The notes beneath the pieces were generated by a model. It made no database searches, was not told the DNA's origin, and worked only from the letters and a program-made list of their open reading frames with translations. Source: JAGTRP01 sp035255045 (GTDB lineage Bacteria; Pseudomonadota; Gammaproteobacteria; Burkholderiales; Rhodocyclaceae). Taken from it: a stretch of DNA of 22,626 nt. Every line of letters begins with the position of its first letter. Within the stretch, counting starts at the first letter, position 1. The DNA is taken from NCBI GenBank assembly GCA_035255045.1, contig DATFAA010000153.1, positions 1 through 22,626 on the forward strand, written 5' to 3'. Made by a program: the position numbers and the translations under genes. Shown here piece by piece: positions 1 to 7,337 of this stretch.

Positions 1-872
1 CCCTCCACCACGCCGTTGGCCGCCCGCCACATCATGGCCGTCACCCCGAGGGCGATGATGGCCTGCTGGCCGAGGTTGAGGCCGGTGAGACTCAATTGGC
101 TGCGGGTGGCGGCATCTTCCCACTTCTTCATCTGCCGGTCGTAGCGCCGGGCCTCGTACTCCTCGTTGTTGAAGTACTTCACCGTCTCGTAGTTGATGAG
201 GCTGTCGATGGCCCGGGAGTTGGCCGCCGAGTCGGTTTCGTTCACGGCACGCCGGATATCGATGCGCAGGTTGCTGACCTTGACGGTGAAGACGATGTAG
301 GCCGTGAGGGAGACGGCGGTGATGAGCACGAAGCCGGCGTCGTACTGGATGAAGAGGATGCCGAGCACCAGGGAAATTTCCACCAGGGTCGGCAGGATCG
401 AATAAAGGGAGTAGCTGATCAGGCTGGAGATGGAGCGGCTGCCCCGTTCGATGTCCCGGGAGACCCCGCCGGTCTGCCGTTCCAGGTGAAAGCGCAGGGA
501 CAGGGCGTGGAGATGGCGGAACACCTGCAGGGCGATGTGCCGCACCGCCTGCTGGGTCACCCGGGCGAAGAAGACTTCCCGCAGCTCCGTGAACAGGGAG
601 GTGGAGAAGCGCAGGATCCCGTAGAGCATGAGAAGGCCCATCGGCAGGGCCAGGGCCTGCTGGGTCACCGACAGGCTGTCGATCATGTGCTTGAAGACCA
701 CCGGCACGGCCACGTTGGCCACCTTGGCGCCGACCAGGCAGCCCATGGCCAGGAGCACCCGCAGGCGGTATTGCCAGAGATAGGGGAAGAGGGTGCGGAT
801 GGTCAGCCAAGCGTGGGTCGCCTGCAGGGGAGGGGCGGCGGGGGGCTTGGGAAGGGCGGAGACGCGGCGCAT
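1..872 (-). CDS. Atm1/HMT1-type ABC exporter, N-terminal membrane domain (partial, cut by window edge)
   Basis: About 290 codons are visible, read on the minus strand from an ATG at 872 and running off the left edge without a stop. The translation begins MRRVSALPKPPAAPP and holds several hydrophobic helices of a type I ABC exporter membrane domain. A stretch near the visible end (NETDSAANSRAIDSLINYE, then TVKYFNNEEYEARRYD) is the hallmark of the Atm1/ABCB7/HMT1 family. Known members export glutathione or persulfide and metal-glutathione conjugates across the inner membrane. The nucleotide-binding domain lies outside the window. No good ribosome binding site precedes the chosen ATG, so the exact start is uncertain. 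It diverges from the thioesterase gene at 962. The family assignment is firm; the substrate is inferred only from the family. Confidence 0.85.
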   Translation of the reverse strand, partial: MRRVSALPKPPAAPPLQATHAWLTIRTLFPYLWQYRLRVLLAMGCLVGAKVANVAVPVVFKHMIDSLSVTQQALALPMGLLMLYGILRFSTSLFTELREVFFARVTQQAVRHIALQVFRHLHALSLRFHLERQTGGVSRDIERGSRSISSLISYSLYSILPTLVEISLVLGILFIQYDAGFVLITAVSLTAYIVFTVKVSNLRIDIRRAVNETDSAANSRAIDSLINYETVKYFNNEEYEARRYDRQMKKWEDAATRSQLSLTGLNLGQQAIIALGVTAMMWRAANGVVE

Positions 873-961
873 TTCGACGGTTTCGGGGGGCAGGGGGTTA
901 AGCAGTATATGAAAACTTGCCGGCTTCCGCGAAAATCCGGCTGTAACTAAGGGAGACAACT

Positions 962-1363
962 ATGGCACAAGAAACGATCAGGCTGCCGGAGCGGTCGCCG
1001 ACTCTGCGGGTCGTGCCCATGCCGGCGGACCTGAACCAGAACGGCGACATCTTCGGCGGCTGGGTCATGGCCCAGGTGGACGTGGCCGGCTCCATTCCCG
1101 CCATGCGCCGGGCCCGGGGGCGGGTGGCGACGGTATCGGTCAATTCCTTCCTGTTCAAGCAGCCCATCTCGGTCGGCGACGTGGTCAGCCTCTACGCCGA
1201 CATCGTCAAGGTCGGCCGGACTTCGATCACGGTCAATGTCGAGGTCTATGCCGAACGCAATCATGCCGCCCCGGTGATCGTGAAAGTCACGGAGGCCCAG
1301 CTGACCTACGTCGCCATCGATTCCAATGGCGGAAAACGCGACGTGCCGCCGGAAAATGCGTAA
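962..1363 (+). CDS. yciA: acyl-CoA thioesterase, YciA type (hotdog fold)
   Basis: This 133-residue protein has the length and signature of YciA-type hotdog thioesterases, which hydrolyse acyl-CoA in the cytoplasm. The active-site region is NQNGDIFGGWVMAQVDVAG at about residues 25-43, containing the acid Asp29 and the glycine-rich turn. The later segment FLFKQPISVGDVVSLYADI matches the core strand region of the family. The start is supported by a GGGAG ribosome binding site at 951-955. The downstream gene encodes a FadL-type fatty acid channel, and aas/lplT lie later in the window, so a role in acyl chain turnover fits. The family call is secure; the physiological substrate is not visible. Confidence 0.88.
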   Translation: MAQETIRLPERSPTLRVVPMPADLNQNGDIFGGWVMAQVDVAGSIPAMRRARGRVATVSVNSFLFKQPISVGDVVSLYADIVKVGRTSITVNVEVYAERNHAAPVIVKVTEAQLTYVAIDSNGGKRDVPPENA

Positions 1364-1409
1364 AATCCGCCGGTTAAGAACATATATACCGCTTTCCTGG
1401 AGAGTTCCG

Positions 1410-2654
1410 ATGCCCAAGACGACCATGCGCCTCCTGCCTGCCCTGCTGCTGGGAGCTTTCGCCGGGTCCGCCTGCGCCGCCGGCTTCCAGCTCTGGGAGC
1501 AGAACGCCAGCGGCATTGGTACCTCCTACGCCGGCTCCGCCGCCATCGCCGACAACGCCAGTACCATCTTCTTCAACCCGGCCGGCATGACCCAGCTGTC
1601 GGGGCTGCGTGTTTCCGCCGGCGTATCCGCGGTACGGCCGAGCTTCAAGTTCAGGAATGAAGGCTCCTCGGGCAGCCCGGCGATCCAGCCGCTGATGACC
1701 GGCGGCAACGGCGGCGACGCCGGCGGCTGGAGCGGCCTGCCCAACGCCTACCTGGCCTGGCAGATTGCCCCCGACTGGTCGCTGGGGCTCGGCATCTCCA
1801 GCCCCTTTGGCCTGTTCACCAAGTACGACGACTCCAACTGGATCGGCCGCTTCCACTCCCTGAAGGCCGAGATCCAGACCGTCAATATCAACCCCGCCGT
1901 CGCCTACCGGCTGAGCGACAAGGTTTCCCTGGGGTTCGGCCTCGATTACCAGCGCATCGACGCCGAGATGACCAACGCCGTGCCCGGCGCCAACCTCTAC
2001 TCCCGGCTGAAGGGCGACGACGCCACCTGGGGCTGGAACGCCGGCGCCCTGTTCACCCTGTCGCCGGCCATGCGGGTCGGGGTCTCCTACCGCTCCAGCA
2101 TCAAGCACCGGCTGGAAGGCAATGCCGACACCGCCCTCGGCAGCACGCCGGTCCGCGCCGACCTCAAGCTGCCCGACACCTTCATCCTGTCCGTCTGGCA
2201 GCAGGTGTCGGACCGCTGGGAGGCCATGGGCGACCTCTCCTACACCAACTGGAGCACCGTCGACCGGCTCGACATCATCAACCGCACCACTGGCGCCCAG
2301 TACGGCAGCGAGCCGTTCGGCTACCGGGATTCCTGGCGCTTCGCCTGGGGGGCAGCCTACAAGGTGAATGATGCCTGGAAGTCCAAGTTCGGCATCGCCT
2401 ACGATCGCACGCCGACCACCAACGGCGACCGCTCGGCGCGAGTACCGGACAACAACCGCATCTGGCTGTCCGTCGGCGGGCAGTGGAAGCCCTCCAAGGA
2501 CACGGCCGTCGATTTCGGCTACGCGTATCTCTACCTCCGGGACCCGACCATCAACCAGACCAAGGACTTCGGTGGTGGCAACACGGCCACCCTGCGCGGC
2601 AAGTACGACGACAGCGCCCATGTCCTCGGCGTGCAGTATTCCCAGGGATTCTGA
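1410..2654 (+). CDS. FadL-type outer membrane channel for hydrophobic substrates
   Basis: A 414-residue outer membrane protein of the FadL/TodX (Toluene_X) family, which moves long-chain fatty acids or aromatic hydrocarbons across the outer membrane. Residues 1-23 form a signal peptide, with cleavage predicted after ACA. The mature start AGFQLWEQNASGIGTSYAG and the NPAGM motif at residues 56-60 are the family hatch-domain signatures. Alternating beta-strand patterns fill the rest, and the protein ends in the aromatic residue Phe typical of outer membrane proteins. The ATG at 1410 is chosen because CTGGAGAG lies just upstream and the signal peptide starts there. An in-frame ATG at 1326 would overlap yciA and add 28 non-signal residues. 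Fatty acid and aromatic substrates cannot be told apart from the sequence. Confidence 0.9.
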   Translation: MPKTTMRLLPALLLGAFAGSACAAGFQLWEQNASGIGTSYAGSAAIADNASTIFFNPAGMTQLSGLRVSAGVSAVRPSFKFRNEGSSGSPAIQPLMTGGNGGDAGGWSGLPNAYLAWQIAPDWSLGLGISSPFGLFTKYDDSNWIGRFHSLKAEIQTVNINPAVAYRLSDKVSLGFGLDYQRIDAEMTNAVPGANLYSRLKGDDATWGWNAGALFTLSPAMRVGVSYRSSIKHRLEGNADTALGSTPVRADLKLPDTFILSVWQQVSDRWEAMGDLSYTNWSTVDRLDIINRTTGAQYGSEPFGYRDSWRFAWGAAYKVNDAWKSKFGIAYDRTPTTNGDRSARVPDNNRIWLSVGGQWKPSKDTAVDFGYAYLYLRDPTINQTKDFGGGNTATLRGKYDDSAHVLGVQYSQGF

Positions 2655-2685
2655 TCGTCCCCAGGGACCGGAACACTGATCGAAC

Positions 2686-3159
2686 ATGGATCTTGGCAGT
2701 ATTGTGATTGGCTGGCGCGAGGCCGTACTGGGCGTCATTGTCCTGCTCGCCATCTACATGTTTGTGGTGGTCTGGCGCATGCGGCGCCTGCGGGAAAAGC
2801 CGGCGGCCGAGCCGGCCGCTCCGGCCGAGCCCCGTGTCGAGGCAGGCGAGGAAGCCCCCGACTGGCAGGCCACCCAGTCCCGCCTGGCCCAGGAAACCTT
2901 CATGCGGGGCATCGAGAACGAACTGGCCCAGCTGCGGGAGGAAGTGGACGCCCTGCGGGGGGAGGTGGCTGCGCTGCGGGACGAGATGTGGCAGGAAGTG
3001 GGCCACATGCGGGCCACCCAGACGGTTTCACCCCTTTACAACGATGCGATGCAGATGGCACAGCTGGGGCATGATCCAGCCACCATCGCCGAGCGCTGCG
3101 GCATAGCCCGCGCCGAGGCGGAACTGGTGGTGGCCCTGGTAAAAAGTCAAAACAACTGA
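2686..3159 (+). CDS. DUF2802 protein with N-terminal membrane anchor and coiled coil
   Basis: This 157-residue protein has one transmembrane helix (about residues 11-30), a Pro/Ala/Glu-rich stretch, a probable coiled coil (about 74-105, heptad-like NELAQLREEVDALRGEV) and a C-terminal DUF2802 domain (about 115-155). The signature of that domain is ATIAERCGIARAEAELVVAL, which resembles a small helix-turn-helix. It is probably held in the inner membrane with its C-terminus in the cytoplasm. The SPOR-domain gene follows after 8 bases, so the two are likely co-transcribed. The function of DUF2802 is not known to me. The start has only a weak ribosome binding site. Confidence 0.78.
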   Translation: MDLGSIVIGWREAVLGVIVLLAIYMFVVVWRMRRLREKPAAEPAAPAEPRVEAGEEAPDWQATQSRLAQETFMRGIENELAQLREEVDALRGEVAALRDEMWQEVGHMRATQTVSPLYNDAMQMAQLGHDPATIAERCGIARAEAELVVALVKSQNN

Positions 3160-3167
3160 GGGCGGGC

Positions 3168-3977
3168 ATGGCTGATAAGAACGAAGCTTCGAGTAATCCC
3201 GAAGCCGCGGGGGACTTGCGCGGCACTCTGGTCCGGCGCCTGGCGGTGGCGGGCATCCTGGTGGCGGTGCTGCTCGCCGTCCTGGCCTTCTTCGACTACC
3301 TCGCCAATCCGGAGGAGCCGGAAGCCCCCGTGTTCACCAAGCCGGTGCCGGTGCCGCCCAAGAAGGAAGTCACCCAGCCGGTAACGCCCACCGAATCCCT
3401 GCCTGAGCCGCCCAAGCCCGAAGTCGCCCCGGAAAAGCCGGCGGAACCGCCGCCCAAGCCCGAAGTGCCGGCCCAGCCCGCCGCCCCGGCGCCGGAAGTT
3501 CGGCCCGAAGCCAAGGCGCCGGCCAAACCTGCCGCTCCTCCAGTCCCTACCCAGCCGGCGGCGCCCAAGCCGGCCGCGCCGGTTCCGGCGCCGCAGCCTC
3601 AATTCGTCAAGCCGGCTCCGGCAGTGCAGGCGCCTCCTCCGGCCGCGACGCAGGCTCCCGTCACCAGGGCGCCGGCCGAACCCAAAGTGGCCCAGCCCCT
3701 GGCTCCCCGGCCGCCGGAAGCGGTGCCGCCCGCCCACCAGGTGCCGGCTCCCCTGCGGCTGTTCGCGGGCTATGTGGTGCAAGCGGGAGTATTCACCAGC
3801 GTCCAGCGGGCCGAGGAACTCCATGCCAAGCTGACCCTGAATGGCATTCCTTCGACCCTGGAAGCCAGGGTTCAGGCGGGGCCCTTCAAGAACCGCGCCG
3901 AGGCTGCCGCTGCCCAGGAGAAAATGAAGGCCCTGGGCATCGAGGCGGTGCTGATTCCGCCCAAGGGCGGGCGCTAA
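3168..3977 (+). CDS. SPOR-domain envelope protein (DedD/FtsN-like layout)
   Basis: A 269-residue protein with a short cytoplasmic N-terminus, one membrane helix (about residues 24-45), a long Pro/Ala/Lys/Glu-rich linker (about 50-190) and a C-terminal SPOR domain (about 198-265, beginning near GYVVQAGVFTSVQRAEELHA). SPOR domains bind denuded glycan strands at the division septum, so a periplasmic role in cell division or peptidoglycan binding is expected. GAGGG just before the ATG supports the start. The gene follows the DUF2802 gene by 8 bases and its stop overlaps the convergent TPR gene by 4 bases. The low-complexity linker makes homology beyond the SPOR domain uninformative. Confidence 0.85.
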   Translation: MADKNEASSNPEAAGDLRGTLVRRLAVAGILVAVLLAVLAFFDYLANPEEPEAPVFTKPVPVPPKKEVTQPVTPTESLPEPPKPEVAPEKPAEPPPKPEVPAQPAAPAPEVRPEAKAPAKPAAPPVPTQPAAPKPAAPVPAPQPQFVKPAPAVQAPPPAATQAPVTRAPAEPKVAQPLAPRPPEAVPPAHQVPAPLRLFAGYVVQAGVFTSVQRAEELHAKLTLNGIPSTLEARVQAGPFKNRAEAAAAQEKMKALGIEAVLIPPKGGR

Positions 3978-4303
3978 GCCTCCAGCTGCTTTCGCATGCG
4001 CTTGGCGAAGACCGTCATCTCCTTGGCGGCCTGGATGTCGCCCCGCTCGGTGGCGACCGCGATGCCACGCTCGTAGGCGGCCAGGGCCTCGGCCGGACGG
4101 TTGGTCGCCGCCAGGGCCTTGCCCAGGAGCTTCCAGCCGGCCGAGAACCTGGGGTCCCGGTCGACGGTCTGCTGGAAATACTCCGCCGCCTTGTCCACTT
4201 CGCCCAGCTTGAGGTACTCGTTGCCCAGGGAATAGCGCAGCAGGGCGTTGTCGCGGGGACCGTTCAGGAGCTTTTCCAGGTTGGTGATGGCGGGAGTCGT
4301 CAT
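3974..4303 (-). CDS. small TPR-repeat protein
   Basis: A 109-residue cytoplasmic protein with no signal peptide. It is made almost entirely of tetratricopeptide-like helical pairs, for example LLRYSLGNEYLKLGEVDKAA, FSAGWKLLGKALAATNRPAE and ALAAYERGIAVATERGDIQ. TPR units usually mediate protein-protein contacts, and no enzyme motif is present. It converges on the SPOR gene with a 4-base stop overlap and diverges from ridA across a 45-base spacer. No clear ribosome binding site is visible upstream. The fold is clear but the partner is unknown. Confidence 0.75.
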   Translation of the reverse strand: MTTPAITNLEKLLNGPRDNALLRYSLGNEYLKLGEVDKAAEYFQQTVDRDPRFSAGWKLLGKALAATNRPAEALAAYERGIAVATERGDIQAAKEMTVFAKRMRKQLEA

Positions 4304-4348
4304 TTAAGATTCTGGGTTCGAGTTTTCGTCATTTTATGGGACAACGCC

Positions 4349-4732
4349 ATGCGCAAAACGATCATTTCCACCCCTAACGCTCCCGCCGCCATCGGCACCT
4401 ACTCCCAGGCCGTCAAGGTCGGCGACACCGTCTACATGTCCGGACAGATCGGCCTCGATCCTGCCAGCATGCAGATGGTGGAAGGCATCGACGCCCAGAT
4501 CGTGCGGGTGTTCGAGAACCTCAAGGCGGTGGCCGAAGCCGCCGGCGGCTCCCTGGCCGACGTGGTGAAGCTCAATGTCTTCCTCACCGACCTGGCCAAT
4601 TTCGCCAAGGTCAACGAGACCATGGCCAAGTATTTCAGCGAGCCCTTCCCGGCCCGGGCCGCGGTCGGCGTCAAGGAGCTGCCGCGGGGCGCCCTGGTGG
4701 AGGCCGACGCGGTCATGTGCCTGGCGGCATGA
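4349..4732 (+). CDS. ridA: RidA family enamine/imine deaminase
   Basis: This 127-residue protein matches the Rid (YjgF/YER057c/UK114) family along its full length. RidA hydrolyses reactive enamine/imine intermediates such as 2-aminoacrylate released by PLP enzymes. Conserved residues are visible: Tyr18 in GTYSQAV, Gly32 in the MSGQIGLDP segment, the substrate-binding Arg103 in FPARAAVGVKELPRGA, and Glu118 in LVEADAV. Its stop codon overlaps the start of recG (ATGA), so the two are translationally coupled. The ridA-recG neighbour pair recurs in betaproteobacteria as far as I know. Confidence 0.93.
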   Translation: MRKTIISTPNAPAAIGTYSQAVKVGDTVYMSGQIGLDPASMQMVEGIDAQIVRVFENLKAVAEAAGGSLADVVKLNVFLTDLANFAKVNETMAKYFSEPFPARAAVGVKELPRGALVEADAVMCLAA

Positions 4733-6774
4733 CCCAGGCGGAGGCGGCCGCTCCCATCCGGGTCTCCGAGGCGCTGCAGAAGAAGCTCGCCAAGCTCGGC
4801 CTCGTCACCGAGGCCGACCTGCTGGTCCATCTGCCCCTGCGCTACGAGGACGAGACCCGCATCACGCCGGTGGCGGATGCCCCCTGGGGCGAGCCGGTGC
4901 AATTGGAAGTGGTGGTCGTCTCCAGTGAAGTGCAGTTCCGGCCCCGCCGCCAGCTGGTGGTGCGGGCCCAGGACGCCGGCTCCGGCGCCGAGGTGTGGCT
5001 GCGCTTCTTCAGCTTCTACCCCAACCAGCGCGCCATGCTCTCCGAGGGCGCCCGCCTGCGCCTCTTCGGCGAAGTGCGGGGCGGCTTCTTCGGCGCCGAG
5101 ATGGTGCATCCCCGCTTCCGGGTGGTGAGCGAGGACGAGCACCTGCCCACCGGGCTGACGCCCATTTATCCCACCACCGCCGGCCTCGCCCCCGCGGCCC
5201 TCAGGAAGCTCATCACCCGCACCCTGGCTGAGGCCGACCTCTCCGACACCCTGGAGGAGGGCATGCTGGCCCGCCTCAAGCTGCCGTCCTTCGCTGCCGC
5301 CCTGCGCTTCCTCCATGCCCCGCCGCCAGGGACGCCCGTGGAAGCGCTCCAGACGGGCAGCCACCCGGCCTGGCGGCGGGTCAAGTTCGACGAGGTGCTG
5401 GCCCAGCAGCTCTCCCTGCGGCGGGCCTACCGGGCCCGGCGCCAGCAGGGGGCGCCGGAACTCAAGGCCCCGGGCCGCCTGGCCGAGCGCCTGCTGGCGG
5501 GACTACCCTTCGGCCTCACCGGCGCCCAGCGCCGGGCGGTGGACGAGATCGCCGCCGACCTGGCCAAGCCCTATCCCATGCAGCGCCTCCTCCAGGGGGA
5601 CGTGGGCAGCGGCAAGACTATCGTCGCCGCCCTGGCCGCCTGCCAGGCCATCGAGGCCGGCTGGCAGGCGGCCTTCATGGCCCCCACCGAAATCCTGGCG
5701 GAGCAGCACTACCTCAAGCTGAAAGCCTGGCTGGAGCCCCTCGGGGTTACGGTGGCCTGGCTCTCCGGCAGCCTCAAGGCGGCTGCCAAGCGGGAGCAGC
5801 AGGCCCGGGTGGCGGCCGAGGCCCTGCTGGTGGTGGGCACCCACGCCCTCATCCAGGAATCGGTCGATTTTTCCCGCCTGGGGCTGGCCATCGTGGACGA
5901 GCAGCACCGCTTCGGCGTCCAGCAGCGCCTGGCCCTGCGCAAGAAGGGAGCCAACCCCCACCAGCTCATGATGTCGGCCACCCCCATTCCCCGCACCCTG
6001 GCCATGAGCTACTACGCCGACCTGGACGTCACGGTGCTGGACGAGCTGCCGCCGGGCCGCACGCCGGTGCGCACCCGCCTGGTTTCCGACGCCCGCCGGG
6101 ACGACGTGGTGGCCTTCGTCGCCAAGCACGTCGACGAGGGGCGGCAGGCCTACTGGGTGTGCCCATTGATCGAGGAGTCCGAGGCCCTGCAGCTGCAGAC
6201 CGCCCAGGACACCTTCGAGCACCTTTCCGCCGACCTGCCCGGGCTGCGCATTGGCCTGGTGCACGGGCGCCTCAAGGCCGACGAGAAGCAGGCCACCATG
6301 GCCGCCTTCGCCGCCGGGGAAATCGATGTCCTGGTGGCGACCACGGTGATCGAGGTGGGGGTCGACGTGCCCAACGCCAGCCTCATGGTCATCGAGCACG
6401 CCGAGCGCTTCGGCCTTTCCCAGCTGCATCAGCTGCGGGGGCGGGTGGGGCGGGGCAGCCACGAGTCGAGTTGCGTGCTGCTCTATGCCCAGCCCCTGTC
6501 GGAAACCGCCCGGCAGCGCCTCAAGATCATCTACGAGAACACCGACGGCTTCGAGATCGCCCGCCAGGACCTCCAGCTGCGCGGTCCCGGCGAATTCGTC
6601 GGCAGCCGCCAGAGCGGCGTGCCCCTGCTGCGCTATGCCGACCTGGAAAGGGACGCCGACTTGGTGGAAGCGGCCCGCACCGTCGCCGAACAACTCCTGG
6701 ACCAGTCGCCGGAGCGGGCCGAGAGGCACCTGAAGCGCTGGCTCGGCTCCCGGGAGGAACTGTTGAAGTCCTGA
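4729..6774 (+). CDS. recG: ATP-dependent DNA helicase RecG
   Basis: A 681-residue protein, close to the usual RecG length of about 690. RecG binds branched DNA and remodels stalled replication forks and recombination intermediates. Visible motifs are an N-terminal wedge/OB region, Walker A GDVGSGKT at residues 290-297, the DEQH box at 390-393 followed by RFGVQQR, the SATPIPRTLAMS motif, and the C-terminal helicase motifs ATTVIEVGVDVPNA and HQLRGRVGRG. The GEFVGSRQSG segment belongs to the RecG C-terminal (TRG) region. The ATG at 4729 is preferred because it overlaps the ridA stop as ATGA; an in-frame ATG 12 bases earlier lies inside ridA. The gene ends one base from the convergent nsrR gene. 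Confidence 0.96.
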   Translation: MTQAEAAAPIRVSEALQKKLAKLGLVTEADLLVHLPLRYEDETRITPVADAPWGEPVQLEVVVVSSEVQFRPRRQLVVRAQDAGSGAEVWLRFFSFYPNQRAMLSEGARLRLFGEVRGGFFGAEMVHPRFRVVSEDEHLPTGLTPIYPTTAGLAPAALRKLITRTLAEADLSDTLEEGMLARLKLPSFAAALRFLHAPPPGTPVEALQTGSHPAWRRVKFDEVLAQQLSLRRAYRARRQQGAPELKAPGRLAERLLAGLPFGLTGAQRRAVDEIAADLAKPYPMQRLLQGDVGSGKTIVAALAACQAIEAGWQAAFMAPTEILAEQHYLKLKAWLEPLGVTVAWLSGSLKAAAKREQQARVAAEALLVVGTHALIQESVDFSRLGLAIVDEQHRFGVQQRLALRKKGANPHQLMMSATPIPRTLAMSYYADLDVTVLDELPPGRTPVRTRLVSDARRDDVVAFVAKHVDEGRQAYWVCPLIEESEALQLQTAQDTFEHLSADLPGLRIGLVHGRLKADEKQATMAAFAAGEIDVLVATTVIEVGVDVPNASLMVIEHAERFGLSQLHQLRGRVGRGSHESSCVLLYAQPLSETARQRLKIIYENTDGFEIARQDLQLRGPGEFVGSRQSGVPLLRYADLERDADLVEAARTVAEQLLDQSPERAERHLKRWLGSREELLKS

Positions 6775-6775
6775 C

Positions 6776-7225
6776 CTAGGCCGACCGCCGGCAGGCCGGG
6801 AAATTGATGGCGCTGGCCAGGGGCTCGGAAGGTTCCAGCAGGTCCGCCAGGGTATAGCCGTCCAGGACCACGAAGAGGGCCTGGAGGGCCTCGTCCAGGA
6901 TGCCGGTCAGGCGGCACACACCCTTCAGCCGGCAGGTCTTGGCTTCCGAAAAGCAGCCGGCCAGGCCGTTGTCCACTTCCGTCTCTCGTACCACGTCGCC
7001 GATGACGATCTCCCGGGGCGGGCGCCCCAGCCGCACGCCGCCGCCCTTGCCCCGCACCGTCTCGACGAAGCCGGCCCGGCCCAGCTGGTGGATGACCTTC
7101 ATCAGGTGGGCTTCCGAAATGCCATAGGCTTCGGCGATTTCCGCAATGGTGGCCAAACGCCCGGGCTCCATGCCCAGGTACATCAATACGCGCAAGCTGT
7201 AGTCGGAGAAGGTGCTGAGTTTCAT
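6776..7225 (-). CDS. nsrR: NsrR-type Rrf2 family nitric oxide-sensing repressor
   Basis: This 149-residue Rrf2-family regulator has an N-terminal winged helix (about residues 1-65, with recognition region ISEAHLMKVIHQL and wing VRGKGGGVRLG). It carries three cysteines in the cluster-binding loop: Cys91, Cys98 and Cys104. Asp8, the residue that ligates the [4Fe-4S] cluster in Streptomyces NsrR, is also present. NsrR proteins repress NO-detoxification genes and let go when NO attacks the cluster. The neighbours (ccoG, a hemerythrin gene, nnrS) and the palindrome in the divergent spacer support NsrR over IscR or RirA. The neighbourhood part of the argument is inference. Confidence 0.88.
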   Translation of the reverse strand: MKLSTFSDYSLRVLMYLGMEPGRLATIAEIAEAYGISEAHLMKVIHQLGRAGFVETVRGKGGGVRLGRPPREIVIGDVVRETEVDNGLAGCFSEAKTCRLKGVCRLTGILDEALQALFVVLDGYTLADLLEPSEPLASAINFPACRRSA

Positions 7226-7281
7226 CCAGGATCAAGAGGGTGCCCAATTGGTTGATTATCGATCGGGCCGGCCGTAAAATT

Positions 7282-7304
7282 AAGATATAAAAATTATATA
7301 GCTT
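7282..7304. promoter_or_regulatory. putative NsrR operator in the nsrR-ccoG divergent promoter
   Basis: A 23-bp near-palindrome centred on base 7293 has half-sites AAGATATAAAA and TTATATAGCTT. The arms differ at two positions per half, and the 11-1-11 layout and the AAG..CTT ends match the known NsrR/NorR-regulon consensus shape (AAGATGYATTT type). It is a sharply AT-rich island inside very GC-rich DNA. It also contains TATAAT on the minus strand (7293-7298) and TATA-like boxes on the plus strand, so it could cover the -10 regions of both nsrR and ccoG. Confidence 0.62.
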
Positions 7305-7337
7305 TTGACCCCGTCATCCAGAGGCCACCCCGACAAA

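Noticed and set aside
96..950. Long plus-strand reading frame across the ABC exporter region
   Set aside because: It is a high-GC shadow: the minus-strand frame encodes a recognisable Atm1-type membrane domain, while the plus-strand product is low-complexity Gly/Asp/His-rich sequence.
1326..1409. Upstream ATG start for the FadL-type gene
   Set aside because: It would overlap the end of yciA and add 28 residues ahead of a clear signal peptide. The ATG at 1410 has a ribosome binding site.
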